This document shows, piece after piece, positions 42,674-50,353 of a DNA stretch of 64,000 bases (position 1 is its first letter; every line of letters begins with the position of its first letter). The notes beneath the pieces are model-generated. The model had not been told where the DNA came from and did not search any database. It was given only the letters and a program-made list of their open reading frames with translations. This DNA is from Flagellimonas pelagia (GTDB lineage: Bacteria; Bacteroidota; Bacteroidia; Flavobacteriales; Flavobacteriaceae): the NCBI RefSeq assembly GCF_003584135.1, contig NZ_QXFI01000036.1:1-64000 (forward strand), in the 5' to 3' direction. A program made the translations under genes and the position numbers.

Positions 42674-43852
42674 GTGAAACATTCAAGAAGGGAATTCATG
42701 CAGCAAACCGCCTTGGCAGGAACTGGGGTTTTACTCACGGGCACAACACCATTGCTGGCCAATAATTTCAATAGTAACAAAACCATTATGAAAGAGAATA
42801 TAAAATCAAAAGGATATGCAGCCTTTGATGCAACAGGCACCTTAAAGCCTTGGGAATTTGAACGACGTCCTGTGGGCGATAACGACATCTTGATCGATAT
42901 CAAATTTGCAAGTATTTGTCATTCCGACATTCACCAGATGAAGGGGCATTGGGGTCCACAACAGTATCCACAAATTCCAGGACACGAGATTGTGGGCATT
43001 GTTGAGGCAGTGGGCAAAAATGTCACCAAGTTTAAAATAGGTGATCGCGCTGGTGTAGGTTGTATGGTAGACAGTTGCATGGAATGCGATAGTTGTATGC
43101 ATGGAGAAGAACATTTTTGTGAAAAAGGCGAAACGGTTTTCACTTATGGGTACCCAGAAGCTTCTTCACCAACTGGAATATCACAAGGAGGATATGCCTC
43201 CAACATTGTGGTCAGGGATCATTTTGCCGTCCATATTCCAGAACACATTAGTTTACAGGAAGCAGCTCCGTTGCTATGTGCTGGAATAACCACCTACTCC
43301 CCGTTGATGAAGGCTCAATTTAAAATTGGCGACAAAGTTGGGGTTGCCGGTATTGGCGGATTGGGGCATTTGGCCATTAAATTAGCCGTATCTAAAGGAG
43401 CCGAAGTGTATGCTTTTACTACATCTCCTGGGAAAGTAGCAGACATAAAATCTTGGGGGGTAAAGGAAGTGATTGTTGTGGATGAATCCTTTGGTAGTAT
43501 GAATGTTTTTGCCAAAAAACTGGACTACATGATTTGTACCATTCCGTACCAGTTCAACTCGGCTCCATACATTGCATGCGTTAAACCTAATGGTCATTTT
43601 ACCTATGTGGGCATGCCCAATGGGTTTGAATTGACTTTTAGCAATATCAATTTGGCGGCTACAAGGGTCAATTTCAATGCATCCTTGATTGGAGGTATTC
43701 CCGAAACCCAAGAAGTGGTGCATTATTGTGCCGATAATGGAATACGACCTGACATTCAAATGATTTCCGCCGAACAAATCAACGATGCTTGGGAAAAAGT
43801 GGTGAACAAGGAAGCGCGTTATCGTTATGTGATTGATGCGGCCACATTTTAA
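42674..43852 (+). CDS. Zinc alcohol dehydrogenase with Tat signal (YahK/CAD type)
   Basis: 392 residues from GTG 42674 (ATG 42698 and internal ATG 42788 are alternatives). The start SRREFMQQTALAGTGVLLTG is a twin-arginine signal. The enzyme shows the catalytic zinc set (SICHSDIHQMKGHWG, PGHEIVGIVEAVG), the structural zinc Cys group (CMVDSCMECDSCMHGEEHFC) and the NADP Rossmann GIGGLGHLAIKLA. It reduces aldehydes or oxidises alcohols. Export of an NAD(P)-dependent enzyme is unusual; use of the internal start would give a cytosolic form. Confidence 0.9.
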   Translation: MKHSRREFMQQTALAGTGVLLTGTTPLLANNFNSNKTIMKENIKSKGYAAFDATGTLKPWEFERRPVGDNDILIDIKFASICHSDIHQMKGHWGPQQYPQIPGHEIVGIVEAVGKNVTKFKIGDRAGVGCMVDSCMECDSCMHGEEHFCEKGETVFTYGYPEASSPTGISQGGYASNIVVRDHFAVHIPEHISLQEAAPLLCAGITTYSPLMKAQFKIGDKVGVAGIGGLGHLAIKLAVSKGAEVYAFTTSPGKVADIKSWGVKEVIVVDESFGSMNVFAKKLDYMICTIPYQFNSAPYIACVKPNGHFTYVGMPNGFELTFSNINLAATRVNFNASLIGGIPETQEVVHYCADNGIRPDIQMISAEQINDAWEKVVNKEARYRYVIDAATF

Positions 43853-43885
43853 TGACTGAAAAAGAAAATTTTATCATTTAAGGGA

Positions 43886-43919
43886 GTGGTTCAAGTCAAG
43901 GCTTGGACCACCTTTTTTT
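43886..43919 (+). terminator. Terminator of the dehydrogenase operon
   Basis: GTGGTTCAAG (43886-43895) pairs with CTTGGACCAC (43902-43911, one G-T pair), then seven T from 43913. Confidence 0.85.
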
Positions 43920-43951
43920 AAACCAGAAATAGACACGCATCGGTGCTTATT

Positions 43952-44323
43952 TTATTGCCCAATGATTTTTTTTCGGTGCGCTTTCCCCCAGTCCGTCAAA
44001 TTATTGATAATGATCTGTAACGTTTTCCCATGCTCGGTAAGTTGATACTGTACGGTAACGGGTTGTGTATCTAGAACAATCCGCTTGATCAACTTGTTTA
44101 TTTCTAGCTCCTTCAATTCCTTGCTCAGCATTTTGTTGGAGATACCCTTAACATCATTCAAAATATCGGAAAACCTCCTTTTGTTATAAAAGCAGATGGA
44201 AGAAATAATGGATATTTTCCATTTACCACTCAACACATCCATGGCATCTTGAACGGCCATCATTTCTTTTTTATGCATATCTGCGCGGACTTCTTTGCAT
44301 TCCATACTACTTCTTGTTACCAT
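43952..44323 (-). CDS. HxlR family transcriptional regulator
   Basis: 123 residues. The winged-helix core AMDVLSGKWKISIISSICFYNKRRFSDILNDVKGISNKMLSKELKELEINKLIKRIV...YQLTEHGKTL is diagnostic. The HxlR group responds to aldehydes, quinones or redox changes. Met7 (44305) or Met16 (44278) may be the true start, because the longer form reaches a GTTAC half-site. Divergent from an SDR gene; the shared 100-bp gap is full of GTTAC half-sites. Confidence 0.9.
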   Translation of the reverse strand: MVTRSSMECKEVRADMHKKEMMAVQDAMDVLSGKWKISIISSICFYNKRRFSDILNDVKGISNKMLSKELKELEINKLIKRIVLDTQPVTVQYQLTEHGKTLQIIINNLTDWGKAHRKKIIGQ

Positions 44324-44326
44324 TAG

Positions 44327-44375
44327 GTTACTTCGTTACTCGGAAGTAACAGTTACTTTTTGTAACAAAGTTACT
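44327..44375. promoter_or_regulatory. Probable HxlR operator (GTTAC inverted repeats)
   Basis: GTTACTT (44327-44333) with AAGTAAC (44344-44350) and GTTAC-TTTTT-GTAAC (44352-44366) form two inverted repeats; further GTTAC copies lie at 44316, 44335 and 44370. They occupy the gap between the HxlR and SDR genes. Confidence 0.65.
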
Positions 44376-44394
44376 AAAATAAATCTATCGGTTC

Positions 44395-44402
44395 TACCTT
44401 TG
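44395..44402 (+). promoter_or_regulatory. -7 box of the SDR gene
   Basis: TACCTTTG matches TAnnTTTG, 25 bp before the SDR start and 20 bp beyond the last operator half-site. Confidence 0.55.
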
Positions 44403-44427
44403 TGGCTCAAACAAAAAAAGTATTAAA

Positions 44428-45171
44428 ATGAGTTTTACAAACAAAAGCGTAGTCATTACTGGAGGAAGTACCGGTATTGGATTGGCTACGGCAAAAGCTT
44501 TTATAGAAAATGGCGCCAATGTGCTCATCACAGGTAGGAATTCAGCCAACCTTGCGAAAGCAGCGGCGGAAATCAACAGTCAGAAACTGCAAACCGTAGT
44601 TTCGGACACCTCAACTTTGATCGGTATCTCTGCTTTGGAAAAGGCGGTTGAAGAAAGTGGGCATCAAATAGACGTGCTTTTTCTAAACGCGGGCATAGCA
44701 GTATTTGCACCCATCGGGCAAGTAACGGAAGAAGACTTTGATGCGCAATTCAACACGAACGTAAAGGGGTCATTCTTTACGTTGCAAAAGTTGCTTCCAC
44801 ATTTAGCGGATGGTTCGGCTGTGCTATTCACCTCGTCAACCGTAGCAACCGCTACCAACTCAGGTGCCAGTATATATTCTGCCACCAAAGGGGCATTGAA
44901 CAAAATTGCCCAAATTGCCGCAAATGAATTGGCAGAAAGACAGATCAGGGTGAACATTGTTAGCCCAGGACCAACGGAAACACCTGGTTTTGACAAGGCG
45001 ACACAAGGAGGTGCCAAAGACTTTTTTGCCGCAGCCACAGCTTTGCAACGAATGGGAAGACCCGAGGAGATAGCAAAAACAGTCTTATTCTTGGCTTCCG
45101 ACAATGCAAGTTTTATTACAGGAACGGAATTGTTGGCAGATGGTGGTTACATCAATTACGCATTAAAATAA
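44428..45171 (+). CDS. Short-chain dehydrogenase/reductase
   Basis: 247 residues, classical SDR: cofactor motif TGGSTGIG, NAG motif LNAGIAVF, catalytic Ser in LFTSSTVATATN and YSATK (Tyr, Lys), then PGPTETPGF. NADP use is suggested by GRN after the second strand. It reduces a carbonyl compound of unknown identity. Paired with the HxlR regulator, a common arrangement for detoxifying reductases. Confidence 0.94.
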   Translation: MSFTNKSVVITGGSTGIGLATAKAFIENGANVLITGRNSANLAKAAAEINSQKLQTVVSDTSTLIGISALEKAVEESGHQIDVLFLNAGIAVFAPIGQVTEEDFDAQFNTNVKGSFFTLQKLLPHLADGSAVLFTSSTVATATNSGASIYSATKGALNKIAQIAANELAERQIRVNIVSPGPTETPGFDKATQGGAKDFFAAATALQRMGRPEEIAKTVLFLASDNASFITGTELLADGGYINYALK

Positions 45172-45200
45172 CCTGAATTAAGCATTATTTAGGTAAAGAA

Positions 45201-45237
45201 AACCACGGATGTGCAAACATCCGTGGTTTGTATTTTT
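45201..45237 (+). terminator. Terminator of the SDR gene
   Basis: A perfect 12-bp stem, AACCACGGATGT (45201-45212) and ACATCCGTGGTT (45217-45228), loop GCAA, then a T-rich tail to about 45239. Confidence 0.95.
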
Positions 45238-45293
45238 TTGTTCCCATGTAACATTTTCGGTTATGGGAAGTCTCCAAGGAAAGCATATACAAA

Positions 45294-46034
45294 ATGAAAT
45301 CAATCAAAATCCTATTACTTTTCACTACACTTTTACTCATCAACAGTTGCAAAAATCAACCGCAGCCACTTGGTGCCACTATCACCTTTAAAGAGGGAGA
45401 AAGTCCATTCACCTCAGAACAGAAAGAGTTGATCCAAGAGATTATCACCAATTCGGAGGGTGAAATCAGGGCACTACTCCCCCAACTTCCCGACAGTATT
45501 ACGGTAGCTGTTGAAATTGTGGATTGGGACCTTGATGTGGTCGGTGGGGTCACAGGGCGCACCGAAACCAATTCCCCTCCCTTCGTGGCCATCCAAATCT
45601 CGGAGAAATACCCAGGTGGTGTTACTGCAGCGTCACAAACCGCATTGAAGCATACTATTTTTCATGAGTTCCACCATTTATCCCGAGGTTGGGCCATTCA
45701 GGATAACAGGTATGGTCCAGGTATACCCATTGCCGCCGTGAACGAAGGACTGGCCGTGGTGTTTTCAGAAGAATATACCCATCAGTCCATGAAAGCGGAC
45801 AGCCCACCAGAAGCCGCAGTTGCAGAGCAATGGATGAAGGAAATCCTGGCACTGCCTATAGATGCCAACTATCAACATTGGATGTTCGAGCATCCGGACG
45901 GAAGGCAATCCATAGGATACCGAACTGGGAATTATATCATCAGAAAGGCTATGGAAAATTCAGGTAAAAGTGTTCTTGAATTGAGCAAGAATACTCCCGA
46001 TGAGATATGGAAACTGGTAGGGTATCAACAATAA
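45294..46034 (+). CDS. DUF2268-type predicted zinc protease, lipoprotein
   Basis: 246 residues with lipobox LLINSC (Cys19). The zinc motif is TIFHEFHHLSRGW (HEFHH, about 122-126), with a downstream Glu in AAVNEGLAVVFSEEY acting as probable third ligand. The flanking pattern (VGGVTGRTETNSPPFVAIQI) fits the DUF2268 family of predicted Zn-dependent proteases. Periplasmic or surface peptide substrate unknown. Single gene. Confidence 0.85.
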   Translation: MKSIKILLLFTTLLLINSCKNQPQPLGATITFKEGESPFTSEQKELIQEIITNSEGEIRALLPQLPDSITVAVEIVDWDLDVVGGVTGRTETNSPPFVAIQISEKYPGGVTAASQTALKHTIFHEFHHLSRGWAIQDNRYGPGIPIAAVNEGLAVVFSEEYTHQSMKADSPPEAAVAEQWMKEILALPIDANYQHWMFEHPDGRQSIGYRTGNYIIRKAMENSGKSVLELSKNTPDEIWKLVGYQQ

Positions 46035-46074
46035 ACCTTTCGTTCACTCAATAGACTTTCTATCCAAAGCGCAG

Positions 46075-46082
46075 TATCTTTG
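46075..46082 (+). promoter_or_regulatory. Candidate -7 box of the DUF393 gene
   Basis: TATCTTTG matches TAnnTTTG exactly, 39 bp before the start at 46122 and 12 bp before the in-frame upstream start at 46095. Confidence 0.45.
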
Positions 46083-46121
46083 TAATAAAATGAGATGCTG
46101 CGCTTTCGCGGGAACAATGAT

Positions 46122-46529
46122 ATGAAAGAAAACAAAAAAATCATCCTATTCGATGGGGTTTGTAACCTCTGCAACGGCAGTGTACAGTTTGTAATCAAAC
46201 GGGACAAAAAAGACGTCTTTCGCTATGCTGCGATACAGAGTGAGGTGGGTGAGCAATTGATCGCTGAACGCCATATTGACACCAGCCAAGTCGATTCCAT
46301 TATTCTGATTGAACCGGGCGTGGCCTATTTTACCAAATCGGATGCTGCACTGGAAATTGCAGGAGAATTGGGTGGCTTGTGGAAATTGACCTCTATTTTC
46401 AAGTGGATCCCAAAATCCATCAGGGATGTCATTTATGATTTTGTGGCCCGTAACCGCTACAAATGGTTTGGCAAACAAGAATCGTGTATGATCCCAACTC
46501 CCGAACTAAAGGCCAAGTTTTTGGGCTGA
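46122..46529 (+). CDS. DUF393 (DCC family) thiol-disulfide oxidoreductase-like protein
   Basis: 135 residues from ATG 46122. The motif ILFDGVCNLCNGSVQFVIKRD carries the DxxCxxC signature of the DCC family; FRYAAIQS, IILIEPG and FTKSDAALEIAGELGGLWKL are also standard. The family has a thioredoxin-like fold and is assumed to do thiol chemistry. Cytosolic, single gene. Confidence 0.92.
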   Translation: MKENKKIILFDGVCNLCNGSVQFVIKRDKKDVFRYAAIQSEVGEQLIAERHIDTSQVDSIILIEPGVAYFTKSDAALEIAGELGGLWKLTSIFKWIPKSIRDVIYDFVARNRYKWFGKQESCMIPTPELKAKFLG

Positions 46530-46636
46530 CTCACCAGAACTCCCACTTCCCTAACCCACCTGACCATTTCACACTACTCCTGATTTTTTGGATGACTGTC
46601 CAGTTATAGGTTTGAGCAACATTTAAATCCAATCCT

Positions 46637-48679
46637 ATGAAAAATACAGCTATTCTCTTTGTATTGGCCCCTTTTTTCCTTTTTGCCAACGAATCAAAAA
46701 TACCTTCCAAGATTAAAGAGGTTACGGCATACCTCAGCGGTGCCCAAATTACCCGAACCGCTACCTGCCCACTCCAAGAGGGCTCCAATGAGGTAGTTTT
46801 TACGGGACTTTCCCACAAAATTGATGAGAGCAGTATCCAGATTTCAGGATTGGGTCCCGTTTCCATCCTTTCTCTGGTGTACAATATCAACTATTTGGAG
46901 AAATCCGAAAGCAATCCCAAGGTAAAGGAGTGGGAAAACGAAATCATCCGGTTGGAACATGAAATCGCCATGTTGAAAAATACCATTGCCGGTCTTGAGG
47001 AAGAGGAAAAAGTCATCACCTCCAACCGATTGGTCAATGGGGACCGACAAGTATTGGACCTGGACCGCATAAAACAGATCGGGGCCTATTACCGGGAACG
47101 CACCACGGCCATCAAAAATGAGATCTTCAAGACCAACCTTACCATCAACAAACTAAAATTGGAAGTAGGCGACCTGCAACACCAACTCGCTGAAGTAAAC
47201 AATGCCCCGGAAGTGCCCCAAGGCGAAATCACTATCATTTTTGACGCCCCTATTGCCACCAACTTGAACGCCACGCTCACCTACTTGGTCAGGGACGCAG
47301 GATGGGTACCCAATTACGATATCAAATCAACCGGACTGAATGCACCCTTGAATTTGGCCTATAAGGCCAATGTGTACCAAAAAACAGGTCAGGACTGGAA
47401 CAACGTGCATATGGTGCTATCCACAGGCAATCCCAATTATAATATTGCCAAACCCAACTTGGAGGCCAAGTATCTCAACTTTGTATCCTCCTATCAAAAG
47501 CGATATGCCCCCTCCGTGAAGAAAAAAGGATATGCCTTTAACCCGAATGTCAAAAAAGTAGTGGGCACCATTACCGACGAAAGTGGACAGCCTCTTCCCG
47601 GCGTTAACATCATCATTAAAGGCACCAATAAGGGAACCCAATCCGATTTTGACGGCAATTATACCATCGATGTGGCACAGGGCCAAGAGTTGGTCTACTC
47701 TTATATCGGCATGCACCAACAGGAACTGCCCATCTACTCCTCTATTATGAATGTTCGTTTGGAGGAAGATGCACAGCATTTGGACGAAGTGGTGGTCATG
47801 GGTTACGGTAGTACTTCAAAAGCATTATCGGGTAGAGTTGCCGGAGTACAAGTAAGAAGAACAGGTTCTGTTACCATACCCACCGAAGTACAAGAACCCT
47901 TATACATCATCGACGGTATTCCAGTGGAGGATTTCTCGGAAGGTGATCTGGACGAAAACGAGATTCAGGATATAGAAGTAGTGAAGGGAGCCAATGCAAC
48001 AGCCATTTATGGAAGTAAGGGCGTAAATGGGGTCGTGGTAATCACCACTAAAAAGAGTCATACCATGGAAGGGGCCACCAAAACGGAGTTTGCCATCAAA
48101 AAGGCGTACACCATCAATTCCGACGGGGATATTACAGCCATAGAGATCAATACCTTTAAAATGAATGCCGATTACGAATATTTTGCAGCACCCATCCTCA
48201 ACGAAAATGTATTCTTGACCGCCCGTTTCACCGATTGGGAGAAACACCAATTGTTGCCTGGGGAAGCCAACGTTTATTTTGAGGGCACCTACGCCGGTAA
48301 AACGGTCATCGACCCCTATACCACCAAAAAAGAAATGATCCTTTCCTTGGGCATAGACAATAATGTGACGGTCACTCGGCAACAGGAACGTGATTTCAAA
48401 AGCAAATCCTTCTCAGGAAGCAACCGTATCTTGGATCGTACCTATACCTTGGAAATCAAGAACAACAAAAATGTTCCGATCCACCTAAAACTTATGGACC
48501 GAATTCCCGTTTCCCAAAACAAGGAAATCAAGGTGGACGATATTGTCACCAACAATGCAGATTACGATGACAAAAAAGGATTGTTGACTTGGAATTTGGA
48601 GCTAACCTCACAGCAATCCCAGAAAGAAAGCTTTTCTTTTCAGGTAAAATATCCGAAAGGCAGGTATATTTCCCTGTGA
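46637..48679 (+). CDS. MuiA/DUF4139 protein with inserted SusC-type CarboxypepD_reg and plug segment
   Basis: 680 residues with signal peptide (MKNTAILFVLAPFFLFANES). Residues about 20-130 are the DUF4140 start of mucoidy-inhibitor MuiA proteins (IKEVTAYLSGAQITRTATC), then a coiled coil and the first part of DUF4139 (about 195-290, LTYLVRDAGWVPNYDIKS). From about 308 to 385 a CarboxypepD_reg-like domain is inserted (VVGTITDESGQPLPGVNIII), then a plug-like piece (DEVVVMGYGS, PLYIIDGIPVEDF, IEVVKGANATAIYGSKGVNG, to about 470) as in SusC/RagA receptors. DUF4139 resumes to the end (LLTWNLELTSQQSQKESFSF). No beta-barrel of TonB receptors follows. Confidence 0.88.
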   Translation: MKNTAILFVLAPFFLFANESKIPSKIKEVTAYLSGAQITRTATCPLQEGSNEVVFTGLSHKIDESSIQISGLGPVSILSLVYNINYLEKSESNPKVKEWENEIIRLEHEIAMLKNTIAGLEEEEKVITSNRLVNGDRQVLDLDRIKQIGAYYRERTTAIKNEIFKTNLTINKLKLEVGDLQHQLAEVNNAPEVPQGEITIIFDAPIATNLNATLTYLVRDAGWVPNYDIKSTGLNAPLNLAYKANVYQKTGQDWNNVHMVLSTGNPNYNIAKPNLEAKYLNFVSSYQKRYAPSVKKKGYAFNPNVKKVVGTITDESGQPLPGVNIIIKGTNKGTQSDFDGNYTIDVAQGQELVYSYIGMHQQELPIYSSIMNVRLEEDAQHLDEVVVMGYGSTSKALSGRVAGVQVRRTGSVTIPTEVQEPLYIIDGIPVEDFSEGDLDENEIQDIEVVKGANATAIYGSKGVNGVVVITTKKSHTMEGATKTEFAIKKAYTINSDGDITAIEINTFKMNADYEYFAAPILNENVFLTARFTDWEKHQLLPGEANVYFEGTYAGKTVIDPYTTKKEMILSLGIDNNVTVTRQQERDFKSKSFSGSNRILDRTYTLEIKNNKNVPIHLKLMDRIPVSQNKEIKVDDIVTNNADYDDKKGLLTWNLELTSQQSQKESFSFQVKYPKGRYISL

Positions 48680-48707
48680 ACGCAACAAAACAATTTACTG
48701 TTGTTTT

Positions 48708-48754
48708 AAATCACTTCTCTATAAAATTTTCTTCGAAAACCACTCGAAGTGACA
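48708..48754 (-). repeat. Solo arm of the GIY-YIG-associated repeat
   Basis: 47 bp identical at 44 positions to 49132-49178, ending CACTCGAAGTGACA. It lies 20 bp left of the GIY-YIG element and has the direction of a right arm, so it may mark the end of an older neighbouring element. Confidence 0.85.
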
Positions 48755-48773
48755 GGTTACAACATTAGCTTAA

Positions 48774-49177
48774 GTCAGTTCGAGTGTTTTCTCCGACAAC
48801 GGAGGAGAAAATGTATCGAGAACTATAAAGTGCCAAATTTTTTCTTGGATAGATTTGGGAGTTTGTCATATTCTCCATCGATTAGTGCTCGCTTTTTTTG
48901 ACTTGACCATTTTTTGACTTGTTTTTCAAGTGATATTGCCAAGTTGGGATTGGTAAACTGACAATGATACACTAGTTTAATCGGTCTTCTTGAAAAAGTA
49001 TAGCTATCCTTGTATTTTCCTGTTCGATGTTCTTCTATTCTATCGTTTAAATTTGAAGTGACCCCAGTATAATAGGTGTTATCCGAACATAATAGGATGT
49101 AAACATAGTAGGTTTTCATTCACTCGAATTCAAATCACTTCTCGATACAATTTTCTTCGAAAATCACTCGAAGTGAC
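48774..49177. mobile_element. 404-bp inverted-repeat element carrying a GIY-YIG gene
   Basis: The left arm starts GTCAGTTCGAGTG and ends TATCGAGAACT (48774-48824); the right arm runs TTCTCGATACAATTTT to CACTCGAAGTGAC (about 49138-49177). They are inverted copies of one repeat family, each with an internal hairpin (CTCC/GGAG and TTTTC/GAAAA). The stop codon of the nuclease touches the left arm and its start codon lies about 12 bp from the right arm. Nothing but the gene is inside. No target duplication was identified. Confidence 0.6.
48823..49119 (-). CDS. Small GIY-YIG nuclease (YhbQ/UPF0213-like)
   Basis: 98 residues. YYVYILLCSDNTYYTGVTSNLNDRIEEHRTGKY is the GIY-YIG core (YVYIL and TGVT in place of GIY-YIG), with catalytic Arg (about 27), His (about 31) and the Glu in ISLEKQVKKW (about 64). 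Small single-domain members cut DNA weakly or at special structures; cellular roles are unclear. The gene lies inside a 404-bp inverted-repeat element. Confidence 0.92.
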   Translation of the reverse strand: MKTYYVYILLCSDNTYYTGVTSNLNDRIEEHRTGKYKDSYTFSRRPIKLVYHCQFTNPNLAISLEKQVKKWSSQKKRALIDGEYDKLPNLSKKKFGTL

Positions 49178-49180
49178 AAT

Positions 49181-50353
49181 TTACTTGAGGTTATTCAGGA
49201 TAAAATCCAAGGTCTTGTTGGTGTTCAATTTGGTGTTGAACGAATAGCTTTGGTGGGTAATGGGCTGTGCCAATCCCATACCTCTGAGGTATTTGATGGT
49301 TTCCTCATGATCCAAGGACACTTTTCCGGTAAGCATGTTGTCCATGCTCTCCTCTTTTTGATATCGCTTATAAATCTTGCGCAACCCGCTCAAATACAAA
49401 CGATCTTTGGTGAAACCTCCGCCCCGATGCGCTCGAAGGGTAATGGTGAACGCTTCGTCCCGATTGAGTTTGTACTGGCCATGGATCAAATCAAAGGTAT
49501 CGGCAAAAGAATAACCCTTGATCAAACTGTCCGCTGCCAAAACACGATAAGCCAGTTCCTTCAAACGCTTTAACGTAAGGGCTCCGCCCATGTACTCACT
49601 GAACACGGCCAAACCTTCCTGTGTCTCCACATTTTTGGGCAAGCCGTTTGAAAAAATCTTCAAAGGTTGCAACAAACCGTTATAAGTAGTCACCAAATGC
49701 ACCCCGATCTCATGGTTGGCAAGCGTCAACAACTGGTTCTTACTGAACTTGTTGTTCTTTTTGATCAATAGGGACTGGGAGCTGTTGCTCACCATGGCCT
49801 CTGCTGCGATGTGTGTGGAAAACTTAATGTTCAACGGAAAATCGTACTGCTTTACAAAGTCCACAAAATAGGCCTGTGCCTCTTCTGCGGTAAACACTTT
49901 TTCCATATCCGAAGCCACGGGTTCGTCCGCAAAATGAAGAATGAACCGGGCGTTCTGCACATCCTTTTCCGTAGGGGTCCCATATACCCGAAGGGAATTG
50001 TAATAAAAGTTCTTGCCCTTGCCGATGGTCTCGATACACTGCACCATGTTGGAATAGTAATAGATCACCTCTTGGTACAACTTGCGGATACGATCATCGT
50101 GAATGCGTTCCAACCGTTGCGAAAAGAACAACCGATGCAACTTGTAAGGATCAAACTTTAGCTTGGGATATTTAAACTCGGGCTCCGCAGTATATTTTGA
50201 AGCAAAGAAACGATGCTTCTCCTTTTCAATATTGATGGGGTTGATGTAACTCAACAATTCAATCTTACTGACCAGCCGGTCCAGATTGGCATCAATTTCG
50301 AACAAATCGGCATATTCCTTGGCCAATTCCTGTTTTTCCTTTTCCCCGATCAT
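49181..50353 (-). CDS. DUF1704 QEGLA-motif metallopeptidase-like protein
   Basis: 390 residues. The motifs NHEIGVHLVTTYNG (HExxxH, about 222-227) and ETQEGLAVFSEYMGG (QEGLA) define the DUF1704/TIGR02421 family, described as modulating flavohemoglobin expression. The same fold occurs in the animal tubulin tyrosine carboxypeptidase MATCAP, so removal of a C-terminal residue is a reasonable guess. Last gene of a four-gene operon; its ATG overlaps the amidohydrolase stop (ATGA). Confidence 0.92.
   Translation of the reverse strand: MIGEKEKQELAKEYADLFEIDANLDRLVSKIELLSYINPINIEKEKHRFFASKYTAEPEFKYPKLKFDPYKLHRLFFSQRLERIHDDRIRKLYQEVIYYYSNMVQCIETIGKGKNFYYNSLRVYGTPTEKDVQNARFILHFADEPVASDMEKVFTAEEAQAYFVDFVKQYDFPLNIKFSTHIAAEAMVSNSSQSLLIKKNNKFSKNQLLTLANHEIGVHLVTTYNGLLQPLKIFSNGLPKNVETQEGLAVFSEYMGGALTLKRLKELAYRVLAADSLIKGYSFADTFDLIHGQYKLNRDEAFTITLRAHRGGGFTKDRLYLSGLRKIYKRYQKEESMDNMLTGKVSLDHEETIKYLRGMGLAQPITHQSYSFNTKLNTNKTLDFILNNLK

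Noticed and set aside
46637..48679. TonB-dependent receptor
   Set aside because: Only the CarboxypepD_reg and plug-like parts occur; the barrel is missing and DUF4139 lies on both sides.
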